Below are positions 1 through 11,634 of a DNA stretch of 64,000 nt, piece by piece (the stretch's first letter is position 1; each line of letters opens with the position of its first letter). The stretch is from Isoetes taiwanensis (Eukaryota; Streptophyta; Lycopodiopsida; Isoetales; Isoetaceae), in assembly GCA_021234155.1 (NCBI GenBank), contig JAJEKV010000034.1:7798028-7862027 (forward strand). The letters run 5' to 3'. A program made the translations under genes and the position numbers. A model generated the notes under the pieces. The model did no database searches, was not told the origin of the DNA, and was given only the letters and a program-made list of their open reading frames with translations.

Positions 1-850
1 TATTTGTGAAGATGTTTTTGCTTCATAATTCTAAAGCATATACTTCCACATTTGCCTAGGACTCTTGCCCCTAATTCTTATCACATTACTATCTCCTACC
101 TTACTCATAATAATGCCCGGAGCGTCTTTTATTTTAGCTTGCTCAAACTTCCCCTCATCACCAACACTCCTATTATTAGAGTCACAACTTGTTCCACGGT
201 TCTACCACCACTAGAACCTTCATTGGTAGACGAGTTAACAACCTCTACAACTACACTTCTGGCTGCAGCATTGCTCACCTCAATAGCATCATCATTCTCA
301 ATTAAATATCACAAGTCTTTAACTTCCAACACATGTTTTATTTTGTCCTTCCGCACCTGAAACCCAGGTCCACCTTTGGACACTTCAATTGCTCCCAAAG
401 GATCTACTCCAAATCTACTAGACATAATTTAATCTAGCTCTGATACCAATGTAAGATCTTCAAGTCAAATAGAGAGTCTTGCAATAGTTCAAATATTCAA
501 ACTTCAACTATGTATTGAACTAGTTATGAAGTAATGCTAAAGTGATTAACTTAAACCATACAATCACTGTAGTAATAACAGTTTTTAAAATAAATTGATC
601 ATAAACTGTAGCCAATTTGGTTTTTTAGATTCAAGCGAATTCATTTATAAAAACAAGCCAAACTATATAGTCACCCGTGATCAAATTATCTCTACCTCAA
701 TCATACAATGAATCGATACTTATAGATGATATATTCCATATCTCTGATGGTTGTGCAGCACCAAGCTCAAAAAGCTCGCCTCATGTTTAAATATTATTTG
801 ACTGCCAAACTATTCTATATTTACACTTGTACATATTAAATATTGAATGA
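1..850 (-). mobile_element. LTR-retrotransposon relic (gag-like piece, PBS, LTR part), unit A
   Basis: On the minus strand, 434-449 reads TTGGTATCAGAGCTAG, the usual plant primer-binding site complementary to initiator-Met tRNA. It directly follows an LTR-like end: the plus strand starts TGTAAGATC at 450. The minus-strand translation of about 60-360 has a broken frame resembling retroelement gag N-terminal sequence, with stops. The far LTR edge was not found. The clade cannot be assigned. Confidence 0.55.
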
Positions 851-1121
851 ACAATTCAATGATAAGCGTATTTCTTCTCAGGTGGTGCTTCAAGAAATTC
901 GTAAGAAGTTGTATAATTGCTTTCAGATCTCCAATTGGCCTGATCGTATTAAAATTCCAATATGGAGTGATCATCTAAAAGTGATTGATGCTTCTGGGAC
1001 ATTTCTTACTTCTGGAAGTACTTTGTAATATTTTGAGTGTATAATATTTATTTATTTATTTATTTATTCTTGCTCACTTTGGGCCTTGAGGCCATGGAGC
1101 ACAAAAATACACACGGAATAT

Positions 1122-4100
1122 TCACTGGAGTTTTAACAAAAGAGCTCGATGGGCATCTACTGCCTTTATGTATAATCCTAACTCGTAACTAGAAATTGAA
1201 AGCAATGAATAAAAATCAACTTCATGAATTTCTGATTGCTCCCTGATATCTCTATATGCTTCGCACTGTAAGAAAACATGTGTTTCATCCTCAACCTGGC
1301 CTGAATCACATGTTCTACAGATTCGATCTTCAAGCGGTGTCTTTGACCATCGACCAGTCTCAATTTCCAATCTGTGGGAGCTTGTCCTGTAACGAGCAAT
1401 GATGTGCTTCAGGGATGTCGGCATGTCTTTTGTTAGGTATGCTTGACTCTTGTATTCATCCATATGATTGATGTGAGTTCTATAATGAAGCAACCTGCTA
1501 CCTTGATGCTGCCATAACCGTTCTAGTGCCAACCGTTCCAGCAAAATTCTCGCATCTGATTTGCAATCCGGCCAGTTTCCATCGTGCAAACCCCATCTAT
1601 CTGCCCATTTTGCGAAGTCTTGCACCCAACCTTGCTGTTCTGACATTTTCATTGCTTGAAAGGATAGACGTTCTGGTGATTGACCTCTGATCCTATTCAT
1701 AAAATTTACACTCTGAAACAATGCTTCTAATTCCAAAGGGAACATACACGCCTCGGCGAAAGGGATTAAGTAGGGGTCTCGAACCTTTATGCCTAACACA
1801 TTTCTCAGAAAGAGTTTCTGAACCGCTTCTATCCGATTCCACAGCTTAGCGGAGAGACTGGCCCCCCATATTGGAGCTTCGTATAAAAGCACTGTTTGAA
1901 CCAAAGTTTTAAATAACATTTTCCTTAGATCCCAATCATACAGAGCAATCTTAGAGCATTTTACAAGCATAGCATAGAGCGCCATTTTTCCCCCTGTTGA
2001 TCTTCTTTTAACACAATCCTTCCAATCATATTTGGAGGAGAAATCAATCCCGAGATATTTATAACTTTCCACTGTCTCGATCTCTTGCCCCTGATATACA
2101 AAACCAGGCCTTTCCCGTGTTCCAAATACCATAACTTTCGATTTTTTGAGATTCACTTTCATCTTCCTTTCTTTGCAGAAAGCTTCAAGGCTGTGTAAGT
2201 GTGTCTGCATTACGTGTTTTTTGGATGCCAAGAGCACTACATCATCAGCGTACAATAGCAATTGGATCACATATGTGCCAAGCTGGACCCCTGCCAGAGA
2301 CCGTGCATGCAACCATTCTTCTAGCTCATCTATGAAAAGGCCGAATAATGTTGGGGATAAGGGGCATCCTTGGCGCACTCCAATGGTGTTCTTGATCACA
2401 TAAGGGACGTCCCATGATATTTTAATTAGTACTTCAGAGTATAACTGTGCCACTGCTCCTCTCATATCCTCTGGGACACCTAGACTCTCCATTCGATCCC
2501 CTAGCTCTTTTCTTTGCACAGTATCAAAAGCCTTGGAGAAATCTATAAACGCGACATATAATGCAGCAGATGGTGCTTTTGCTTTCTCTACTAGCACTCG
2601 AAGTGTAAGTGCATGATCAAGCGTATTAAAATCTTGTCGAAAACCTGCTTGACATTTAGATCGTTTATTTTTCTCCTCTGCCCATGTGCTCAGCTTGTGC
2701 TCCAACAGACTGCCCAGTATTTTGGCAAATGTACTACCTATGAGGATAGTTCTGTAATTCTGCACTCCTGTCTTATCTCCCGATTTATGAATTGGATGGA
2801 CCCTATTCAGCTTCCAACCATGTGGCAGGCCCTGTCTAATGCTCATGTTCAGCAGCTCTGTAAGCTTACCCTTAGTATTTTCCCCTCCCCATTTGAAAAG
2901 CTCCACACATAATCCATCTAGATCGTGCGCTTTGTTATTCTTCATCCCTGATAGCACTTCACTAACCTCCTCTTTATTAAAAAGATCTTCACCTATGGCT
3001 AAAATTGGCATGCATTCTAAATCACCCATATCAGGGTAATAAAGATAGCTAAAATTCGCCAAATGGCGATTTTTTAGACCTTTATTCAAATTTCATGGCT
3101 AAAGTTTATAAAGGCAATTTTTTTAGAAAAAGCATAATTTAGCCACTCCAAAAGGGGGTAAATTCTGAACGCTTAGAGTTTAGCCGGGATTGTTTGCTGC
3201 ATGGTGTACTGAATCGCCTTCTCTAAAGTTGATTAGGAGAACCCTGATCAATTCAAATAGCCATGCCAATTCTATTCAGGGACCTCTTTCATTTAGGAAT
3301 TGCCATTAGCTACCTCAATCATATTTTGAATTTGTATCTATACCTTGTTTAGGTTAAATGCTATGAAGAATGTTATATGATGTGCATTTTAAGCTTTAAA
3401 TAGTAGTGATCTCTTCTTGCAATTGTTGACCCTAAAGGGCTTCATCACCAAATTCACCATTTGGATGCATTTGTCCCAACGTAAACATGCATGTTCCTTC
3501 AAACGATATTGTTTGTTCCTTATGAATTGTACTTTGAACAACTTTGTTATCATTTTGTAAAAGAAGCATATTGAATCAATGTCATTCATGTACTAATCAG
3601 TGCTCAAAGTTTGAAGTTAAATAGTTGCACTTTCGTTGGGGACCAAGAAAAATTCGCCAACATCAGAATTTCATGTCATATAAATTTTACATTTTAGCCA
3701 AATGGGAAGATAATTAAAGGGCTTTATTTTATCAAATTTCGCCAAGAAAAAACTCTAAGAACTTTTGTTTTTCATAGGTTTAACCAACCTTAATTTGAAT
3801 AGAAAAACATTTAGGGCCGTTAAAATTTACCCTGACCCATATCATACATACCTTGCACTAATTTCAGCAGGGCGTCTGTCTCCAAATTTGGCTGGCTCGA
3901 TTTCCTATTCAGGGATGTCCAGAATCCTTTTGGGTCACGCCATATCTGTTTTTTCAAGGCAGATTGCTTTTGTTTAAGAAAAGCTTGCTTTTTCTTCTGC
4001 ACAAATCTCTTGTACCAATTTGGCTTCCTGATGCATTTGGGTGGAAATCTGGCTCTTGCTGCTCTGCATTCCGAGTCCCACCATGAGTTACATGGTCGTC

Positions 4101-5086
4101 CTGGCATTGGTTTTTTGGTGAGACCAAAGATTTCTGTGGCAGCCTGCAATACCAAGTTGGCAAACTTATCTGCATCTTCAGCTAGATATCCCGTCCATTC
4201 AGCAGAGGAAATGAGATGTTCGACCTGCTTCTCATATGGCTCATTGTATTTGTAAGTGATTTTCAGTGTTGGATGGAAAGAAAAGTGTTCCTTACGCAAA
4301 GGATTAGATGTGAACTTCACGTGCAAAGGGGAATGATCTGATTCCGGTATTTTATCTCCCACTGTGTATGCTGATATCATATCCAGATCACAAGCTAAGA
4401 AATAATCCACTATACTTGACCCCGTATGGCTGAAGCAGGTGAAATTTCCAGAGTGGAGAAACTTGTGGATGCCATTTGCTATCTTCAATCCGCAAATGGT
4501 GCCTGTTTCTAACAGAAATTCTCCCATTGCATTTGAGAGTTTGTCTTCTGAACTCCTCTTCTTGCTCATCCAGGCATGCATCCAGGGGATCTACAAATGT
4601 TCGAGACTGATGGCAGCCCGTTCTGGCATTAAAGTCACCAATAAGGAATATTTTTCCCTGTTCACTAAATTCCAATGCATCAGCACACAGGTTTCCCAGA
4701 GGATCATCCAAATCGAAATTCTTGTTTTTGTATAAAGTGGCATTGAGTGGAGCAAAATAGCATGCAGCAATGAAGAGATCTACCTTTGAGGTCTTTATTT
4801 TCAACCACAGATATTGCTTATTTACATCTTCTTTTACTATCTGGAGAGCAGGCTCCATGCATTTGTTTCCATAGACAGCTATTCCTCCGTGACCTCGCCC
4901 TGGTCCTTCCTTCTTTTCATTCCATGAGTGACCAATTACTACATGTCCCGGTATGTCTGGCAAAGAGCGAGATTGGTGTTCCCATGTCTCAACAAAAATC
5001 AATATATCTTGATCTTTCCATATTTCAATTGTTGCATCCATCTTAACTTGATTCAATCCATGAGCATTCCACATACTCATTCTCAA
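1122..5086 (-). pseudogene. LINE1 ORF2: endonuclease-reverse transcriptase
   Basis: Encodes the protein that nicks target DNA and reverse-transcribes the element RNA. The apurinic-type endonuclease comes first, with GDFN (FLIGDFNART) and SDHSPL motifs. The reverse transcriptase follows with QGCPLSPTLF and the catalytic YADD (LLLYADDVVLLAS). A C-terminal CCHC-type knuckle is visible (C-x2-C, then ETHVFLQC). The start ATG at 5086 lies 12 bp after the ORF1 stop. The frame is broken twice: a frameshift near 4570 within the endonuclease, and a hAT MITE at 3032-3834 between endonuclease and RT. The apparent RT start at 3089 is inside the MITE. Nonfunctional as it stands. Confidence 0.9.
3032..3834. 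mobile_element. hAT-type MITE inside LINE1 ORF2
   Basis: 803 bp flanked by a perfect 8-bp duplication ACCCATAT (3024-3031 and 3835-3842). Ends are CAGGGTAA and TTACCCTG. An 8-bp target duplication with CA...TG ends is typical of hAT elements. There is no transposase frame, so it is non-autonomous. Its subterminal text (GCTAAAATTCGCCAAATGGC) recurs in the MITEs at 34715 and 37908. Removing it rejoins the two halves of ORF2. Confidence 0.9.
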
Positions 5087-5098
5087 GGCCCTGAATCC

Positions 5099-5518
5099 CT
5101 AGTTCTTTTTCCTCTTCATGATCACTGCTTTTCCACTTTGATCTAGGTATGCTACAAAACCAGCATCCCTTGCTTCTTTCACCCTTGCCCATTCTTTTTT
5201 CCGGATTTCCAATTGTGTTGGTGTGAGATCTGAATCAAGCCATATCTTTTCTCCTTTTAATGCAACTCGGTTTTGCATAATCCTGTCTCTGGCTTCTTTA
5301 GAACAAAACCTGATAAGAATTGGGCGAGTATGGAAACCAGGTTTCCCCAATCTCCTTCCTGATACAAACTGGGGCTCATGAAGATGCATCCTTTCCGAGA
5401 AGAAATGCTCTAGCACCTCTCGGATATTTTCATTTTCTTCTTCAGCTAATCCTGAGATTTTCAGGTTTTTAGTTCGAAACTCAAGATCTGCCTGCTCTGC
5501 TGTAATTTGTTCGTGATG
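5099..5518 (-). pseudogene. LINE1 ORF1 C-terminal part
   Basis: About 139 codons open from the truncated 5' edge of the element to TAG at 5099-5101. The translation resembles the C-terminal RNA-binding part of plant L1 ORF1 proteins: an RTKNLKISGL segment, then a basic RRLGKPG stretch, LIRF, and a lysine-rich end. ORF1 proteins coat the element RNA. The N-terminal part is missing through 5' truncation. The few residues encoded beyond 5518 belong to flanking DNA. Confidence 0.75.
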
Positions 5519-5756
5519 GAGTGATAACATGAAGTAAATCACGTTCTTAAAAAAAAAAAAAAAAAAAAAATTCAATGGTTTATGCTCTTATAGGTTTATT
5601 TTGCACCTATATCTAGGTCATACATTCAATTTTTTCCAATCTGTATATGACCCTAGGTTAAATCCAACTTCCTATGATGTTGCTGATTATCATGACAGCC
5701 AATGATCTTATAACATTTAACACTATATGTGTTACAACATGGGTGTGACCTCAAGG

Positions 5757-5925
5757 GCACTCGCTTTTTCGTGTAAGAGGACCTCTGGCTAGTTCAGCTA
5801 ACTCGACGATGTGAGGAGCTATGCAATGTTCGAGACGCGAGGTTTCAAAAAAAATAGGCAGTATAGCGGGAAGCCACAACACTCATTTGTGACCAGTGGC
5901 CTCAAAACCACTCTTTATCTTATCT
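5757..5925 (+). mobile_element. SINE-like element S1, unit A
   Basis: Shortest member of a diverged family also seen at 6811 and 10071. Shared blocks include a head with possible Pol III boxes (TGGCTAGTTCAG, then TGTTCGAGACGCGAG about 42 bp on) and the body GACCAGTGGCCTCAAAACCACT, which corresponds to GATCAGTGGCCTCGAAACCCA in S2. It ends in TTTATCTTATC. Pol III origin is inferred. Confidence 0.55.
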
Positions 5926-6810
5926 AGATCACACTTACATTCTATTAATGTTTCTTCTCTTGTGTTTGTCTTAGGGTTTAACAAGAATTTTTGTTACACT
6001 CTTGGAAGATAATCAATTTCCTAAGAAATAGAGAAAACATCCACCCCAAAACCCACATGATGCATGGATTTCTATGCATGTCAACATGTGCCAGTACATG
6101 TATCTAATGTTACACACGTTGATTATTGCTCGACCTCTGACATGGTCTTTAAATATAATTATAACCCTATCAATGTACAACTTTGATCACATTATGTGTA
6201 CCTTGGATCAACATGATTGTGTTTTTTAACTTTTGCAAGAAGATTTTCCACCATTAATTAAACATGAGCACAATCTTCCGCCTCCCATTTCACATACATC
6301 TAGTACATCATTCTCCAATTTTGCACTACACTTCAAACAACCTAGAAACTCCATTATAGCTATGCATTTTGCACATCTATGATTAATGACCAACATCGTC
6401 GGCACATGTTTCTAGTTGTCTTTATGTTCCATCCTAATATTAGTAGCTGAATGGTCCGGTTGAGTGGAGAACTCCTTTAAATATGGCCTTGCCACTAATT
6501 TGTGTAAAAGTTCTTATCTTCAGGTATGATTGTATCAATTGGTATTAGAGCACGGTTTTGATTTTCTTTGAACCTATGAGTAGTGGAACCATTGTTATGA
6601 GGTCTAGAGTTTTGAAGGATGCTGGAATTCAGCAATAAAGAGGGGAAATACTCCAATGAAACAAGAACTTGGACAATTTCTCGAGTCTACACTAAAGTAG
6701 TGCTTTGACTTTAGATAGTTTTGCAGATATACTATATATAACTATGTAGAGCAACCTACATAGTTAGATGCGTGGGACTTGTGAGGAGATACGTGAATTG
6801 GAAACCAGTG

Positions 6811-7228
6811 TTCATTTTTTTGTGCAAGATGATCTATCTCCAATACAACTGACTAGAAGGCGTGAGGAATTATGCAAAGGTCAGGAGGCACATATGCAAA
6901 AAAAGAGGAGTGTATAGAGGGGGCACAACTATTATTTGCGATCAGTGGCCTCGAAACCCATGGTTGGGTTATCTCTAGTTGCTTCCAAATACATTGGCCC
7001 AAATTTTTTCGTTGATGTATTGTGTTGGGACATAGTCTCCTTGCTTGATTTAAGCTATGTTTGGCCCATAGTCCACCTTGCTTGATTTGGGCTATGTGTT
7101 GGGGCATAGTCCTCCTCTTGCTTGATTTGGGCTTATGCCCTACGTCCATCCATACCGTCCCAAGATCCACTATGGTCTCTGTGAGTGACGTAAAAATTCA
7201 ATCTAATCTAATTAAATCTAATCTAATG
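6811..7228 (+). mobile_element. SINE-like element S2, unit A
   Basis: About 420 bp, aligning along its length with S3 at 10071: the head (TGCAAGATGATCTATCTCC), the middle (GATCAGTGGCCTCGAAACCC) and the end (ACCGTCCCAAGATCCACTAT, then GTGACGTAAAAATTC). It finishes in degenerate CTAAT repeats. The last 60 bp resemble the 3' end of LINE2 in this window (hairpin, then GACGTAA, then short tandem tail), suggesting mobilisation by such a LINE. The 5' edge is approximate and target repeats were not found. Confidence 0.6.
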
Positions 7229-7777
7229 ACAGTTTATTGTCGTGCCATGGTCATCATGGTCAATAAATCCTATTGAGAGTTGTTGTCGTGCATTAGATGG
7301 TCACCATTCTCAATGTTTTTCTATTTGTTAGGATATTGATCTTAGAAGATATGGCCCGGTACACAAAGGAAAACACCATTCAAATACAGTTGAAAGTTCA
7401 TGTCCAAGAATTCTTCAAATTCGGCTATACAAAAGGTTGCCACATAATAATAGCAAAATTTGGGGCAAACGTCACCGATCACCTACCATGCTTTTCAAGC
7501 AAAAAGACAAAGGTATTAATTCTTCATTAGGAGAAAAAGCCGGCAAACCAAACATTAATTATTGTTATAAAGTTAAAGTGGAAGACAAATCAAATTCAAT
7601 CCGTCATTACAAATGCGTCACTAGATTCCTCACAAAATGGGTTGGTCAAAACCAACTTCTGATTTATTTATTAGTGATCATCTTCTACATCAACCTGCAA
7701 AATGGTTCCATTACAAGTGTCTATTTAATCTTGAGCTACTTGGGTTCTTGCATGCTTATCACTCAATCAGTGGATCA

Positions 7778-8937
7778 ATGGAGTCCAAGAACTATTTTGG
7801 CTGGAGCATTTTTCTGGTTTTCCTGTTATTTCTAAACAATGAAGCATTGACACGGCTGATCACAGGCTTTTATGATCAGACTTGTCCTGAGGCTGAGTCT
7901 ATTGTCAGGGATCAAATGAGCCAGATGATATTTAACGATCCTCATATCAAACATCAACGGTTAATCCTTTTCATTTGGGTAAATTATAATCAGATTGGAA
8001 TATAACCATCTGTTGTTGTTCTATGTGCAGGGATGTGACGCCTCCATTCTTCTGGATGATACAGCCACCATGCAAGGAGAAATAAATGCAGGCGCAAATA
8101 AGAATTCTCTTCGAGGATATGAGTACATAGATCAGATCAAAGTTGCATTGGAGAAACAGTGCCCTGGTGTAGTATCATGTGCTGATATAGTAACCATAGT
8201 TGCAAGGGACTGTGTAGCTCTGGTACAGCTTAACATACATATTTCTGCATCCTTTTTACTAATTCACATCTAATATAACATGAGTCTAACATGAATCTAC
8301 ATATTATCAGCATTATAATATGAACCTATGTTGTTTGATCTAAATGCAGACAGGAGGACCATCATATGATGTGCTTCTAGGGCGCAGAGATGCATTAAGT
8401 GCAAATTTTACACAGGCCAATACAGATCTGCCAGCACCAAATTCTACACTATCTCAGCTCATAACAAAATTCGCAAACAAGGGTTTATCTGCAAAGGAAA
8501 TGGTGGTTTCAGGCTCACATACCATAGGCAGAGTGCGATGTGCTGTTATTCTTCCAAGGATTTACAATTTTCAAAACACTGGGAGCCCTGATCCGGCAAT
8601 AAGCCCTAATTTTCTAATCCAGCTGCAAGCTCAATGCCCCCAAAGCAGAGACAGAAATGTGTCGGCTCCTCTGGATGTGGCAACTCCTATTTGATTTTAT
8701 AATAACTATTATAGAAACTTACAGGCAAATATGAGGATGCTGATTTCTGACCAGGTTCTGCAAACTGCTGCCACTGTTATTCCTGGTGCCACAGTGTCCA
8801 TGTATGTTGATGCAGAGGATAGCTTCTTCAAGGATTTTGCAGCGGCTATGGTGAAGATGGGCAGTATCAGCCCTTTAACCGAAACAAAGTGCGAAATTAG
8901 AACACAGTGCCAAGCTATCAATACTAACAGTTCTTAA
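7778..8937 (+). pseudogene. Class III peroxidase pseudogene, unit A
   Basis: Three exons match the intact gene at 20012, with the signal peptide from ATG 7778. A 52-bp deletion near 7945 removes the segment holding the distal Arg, distal His and a conserved Cys ([10 protein letters not shown]) and the intron 1 donor. The exon 1 frame then runs into intron sequence. Exon 2 (about 8030-8221) is clean. Exon 3 lacks one Leu codon before the proximal GSHTIGR motif and has an in-frame TGA near 8693 where C has AGA. No active secreted peroxidase is expected. The deletion is shared with unit B; the TGA is private. Confidence 0.9.
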
Positions 8938-10070
8938 GAGGAAAATAGTTCTTCAAGAACTCATATATTTGTTGCAATAAATGGCCTAGATTCTATGGTG
9001 CCAAAAAATAAAGGAAAAAACTCTGAAATACCCTTATGTTTTGCTAAAATTAACAAAACGCCCCTAGTTTTAGAGGTATTTTTATGGAAATGATCATAAC
9101 TTTTTTGTGATGACCCAAATGAGAATGAGTCTTTCAGATATATTGAGGTTGAGATCTTTCCATGACAGTTAACATCTTCTAAATCGGATTCTGAAATCTC
9201 AAGTTATGGTCTCAAGTTGCCATGGTTTTCGCAAGGCGGTGCCCTAAAAAAAATAGCTACTGTGAGAGTGAGGAAAAAGCGGCGCCATCACCACTGGAAC
9301 TCAGCAAACTGGCCTGACCTAGCGAAATCATAGCAGCGGCTATGGCGCCAGATAGCTAAGGTAGTGCTCTGTCGGATAGCTAAGGATAGCTAAGGACCAA
9401 ACTCCTTTTGAGATTTTCTTCAAAAATTAGAAAGGATATTGAAAAAGTCAGTGTCCATGTCATAATTGTATTTGGGAAATGTCCATGATGTAATTGTATT
9501 ATGGTAAATGAACTATGTGTAAAGGCACATGAATAATCTGTAAAAAGGCATGCGCAAATGAATACATTAAACACAGGTCTTTTTACCTGAGGGTTGCCCT
9601 CCATGGCCAAAGCGTGAAATGGCTTAAATCATAGTTCAAAGTCATGTTTAACTTAACTAAGCATGTGGAAATCCATAACCCTGAACATTTGGAAACAAAA
9701 TTCTCTGTAGCCAGACAAACTACCTTTATCTTTCAAAATGCAGCCAATGTAAATATGCGAGACACAGCTCTAGACTAGGCATGTAGGCCAGAAGCGAGCC
9801 TCGTAAACGAGGCGCCTTAAGATGGGCTTCGATCAACTGAGCCACTTGAATTTGCATATTGTAGGGGTCGCAAAAGACAGTTCAGGTTCATGTTTAGATA
9901 CAGAGGCAGTTACACATTTCTTTTTGGGTACAATGTATCCCAAGAACCCAGGATCTTTACAGTGCAAAGAGTGGGTGCACATCAGCATGACAGGCCACGC
10001 CACCTCCTGGTGTGTTTTTTGGATCCTTGAGATAGGCTACATGTCTTGCAGCATGGTAGTTACCTTAAAG

Positions 10071-10515
10071 GCATTTGCTTCTCAGTACAGGAGGATCTCT
10101 TGTCCATACAACTAACCCATCGGCGAGACGAGGTCTGCAAGGTTCGAGAGGCCAGGCCCCAGAAGAAATGGGCAGTATATCGCAGAGGCTCAGCAATTGT
10201 TCGTGATCAGTGGCTTCCAAATCCCTGGCTGGGGTATTTCTAGGTGCCTCCCCACGTTTGGTTTGGTATCTTTGGTTTTGTTAACAAAACTTGTAAACTT
10301 GTACAGTTCTTGGTTCGGTGATAAGGCTTTTTAGTCTTCTAGTTTTTGTTTGGGCTTCGACCCTTTGCTTTGTACCGTCCCATGGCCCGGGGGGTCTCCG
10401 TGGACATAAAAATGCTTATCTTATCTTATCATATCATATCTTATCTTATCTTATCTTATCTTATCTTATCTTATCTTATCTTATCTTATCTTATCTTATC
10501 TTATCTTATCTTATC
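10071..10515 (+). mobile_element. SINE-like element S3 with expanded TTATC tail, unit A
   Basis: Aligns with S2 throughout. It ends in a GGCCC/GGGTC-type hairpin followed by GTGGACATAAAAATG and then a tail expanded to about 20 TTATC units, two of them ATATC. It lies at the junction with unit B. Confidence 0.62.
10416..10515 (+). repeat. (TTATC)20 array at the A/B junction
   Basis: Pentanucleotide microsatellite that is the tail of S3. Long reading frames over it (ILSYLILSY-type translation) are an artefact of its 15-bp coding period. Confidence 0.97.
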
Positions 10516-10560
10516 TGTGTTAATATATTTCAATTTTCTAAACTCCTAGTCAAGCACACC

Positions 10561-11410
10561 TATTTGTGAAGATGTTTTTGCTTCATAATTCTGAAGCATA
10601 TACTTCCACATTTGCCTAGGACTCTTGCCCCTAATTCTTATCACATTACTATCTCCTACCTTACTCATAATAATGCCCGGAGCTTCTTTTATTTTAGCTT
10701 GCTCAAACTTCCCCTCATCACTAACACTCCTACTACTAGAGTCACAACTTGTTCCATGGTTCTACCACCACTAGAACCTTCATTGGTAGACGAGTTAACA
10801 ACCTCTACAACTACACTTCTGGCTGCAGCATTGCTCACCTCAATAGCATCATCATTCTCAATTAAATATCACAAGTCTTTACCTTCCAACACATGTTTTA
10901 TTTTGTCCTTCCGCACCTGAAACCCAGGTCCACCTTTGAACACTTCAATTGCTCCCAAAGGATCTACTCCAAATCTACTAGACATAATTTAACCTAGCTC
11001 TGATACCAATGTAAGATCTTCAAGTCAAATAGAGAGTCTTGCAATAGTTCAAATATTCAAACTTCAACTATGTATTGAACTAGTTATGAAGTAATGCTAA
11101 AGTAATCATTTTAAACCATACAATCACTGTAGTAATAACAGTTTTTAAAATAAATTGATCATAACCTGTAGCCAATTTGGTTTTTTAGATTCAAGCGAAT
11201 TCATTTATAAAAACAAGCCAAACTATATAGTCACCCGTGATCAAATTATCTCTACCTCAATCATACAATGAATCGATACTTATAGATGATATATTCCATA
11301 TCTCTGATGGTTGTGCAGCACCAAGCTCAAAAAGCTCGCCTCATGTTTAAATATTATTTGACTGCCAAACTATTCTATATTTACACTTGTACATATTAAA
11401 TATTGAATGA
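10561..11410 (-). mobile_element. LTR-retrotransposon relic, unit B copy
   Basis: Copy of the relic at 1-850, with the PBS complement just before an LTR start at about 11010. It differs by a few substitutions, was duplicated with the unit, and has no open gag frame. Confidence 0.55.
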
Positions 11411-11421
11411 ACAATTCAATG

Positions 11422-11634
11422 ATAAGCGTATTTCTTCTCAGGTGGTGCTTCAAGAAATTCGTAAGAAGTTGTATAATTGCTTTCAGATCTCCAATTGGCC
11501 TGATCGTATTAAAATTCCAATATGGAGTGATCATCTAAAAGTGATTGATGCTTCTGGGACATTTCTTACTTCTGGAAGTACTTTGTAATATTTTGAGTGT
11601 ATAATATGAAGTAAATCACGTTCTTAAAAAAAAA
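11422..11634 (+). mobile_element. 5'-truncated poly(A) retrocopy of an unknown transcript (unit B)
   Basis: A roughly 213-bp insert flanked by the 12-bp direct repeat AACAATTCAATG at 11410-11421 and 11635-11646. It ends in about 11 A. Unit C has the uninterrupted target at 17510-17521. An open frame of about 57 codons runs from the 5' edge to TAA near 11588 and is followed by a short 3' UTR and the A tail. This is the layout of the 3' end of a processed mRNA inserted by LINE machinery. The source protein (C-terminus near SGTFLTSGSTL) is not recognised. Confidence 0.75.

Larger units (their letters stand above)
1048..5518 (-). mobile_element. L1-like LINE, 5'-truncated, with TAAA-repeat tail (LINE1)
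   Basis: Minus-strand non-LTR retrotransposon. The 3' end at 1048-1068 is a (TAAA)n tail, preceded by a short GGCC-TCAA-GGCC hairpin. Target-site repeats are GAGTGTATAATAT (1035-1047) and GAGTGATAACAT (5519-5530), imperfect by one indel and one base. The empty site is intact in unit B at 11600-11612. It carries the C-terminal part of ORF1 and all of ORF2, with a hAT-type MITE inserted in ORF2. Confidence 0.92.
862..5570 (+). mobile_element. Same retrocopy in unit A, split by a LINE
   Basis: The A copy occupies 862-1047 and 5531-5570, with a LINE in its 3' UTR. The A tail is longer (about 22 A) and the right target repeat has lost a C. Because A and B share the insertion and C lacks it, it predates the A/B duplication. 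Confidence 0.72.
1..10560. repeat. Tandem unit A of a three-copy segmental array
   Basis: Position 1 aligns with 10561 and 16669, and the copies stay nearly identical over kilobases. Unit A is about 6.1 kb without its private 4.5-kb LINE. The order is LTR-element relic, retrocopy, SINE-like copy S1, SINE-like copy S2, peroxidase pseudogene, spacer, SINE-like copy S3 and a (TTATC)n array. The true left edge may lie before the window. Its peroxidase shares a deletion with unit B that unit C lacks, so A and B look like the younger pair. Confidence 0.9.

Noticed and set aside
3089-3834. The RT frame start at 3089 as the true LINE ORF2 start
   Set aside because: That ATG lies inside a hAT MITE with a perfect 8-bp duplication. 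ORF2 begins at 5086.
10318-10569. Long frames across the TTATC arrays giving repeated LILSY peptides
   Set aside because: They exist only because a 5-bp repeat has a 15-bp coding period without stops. There is no conserved coding signal.
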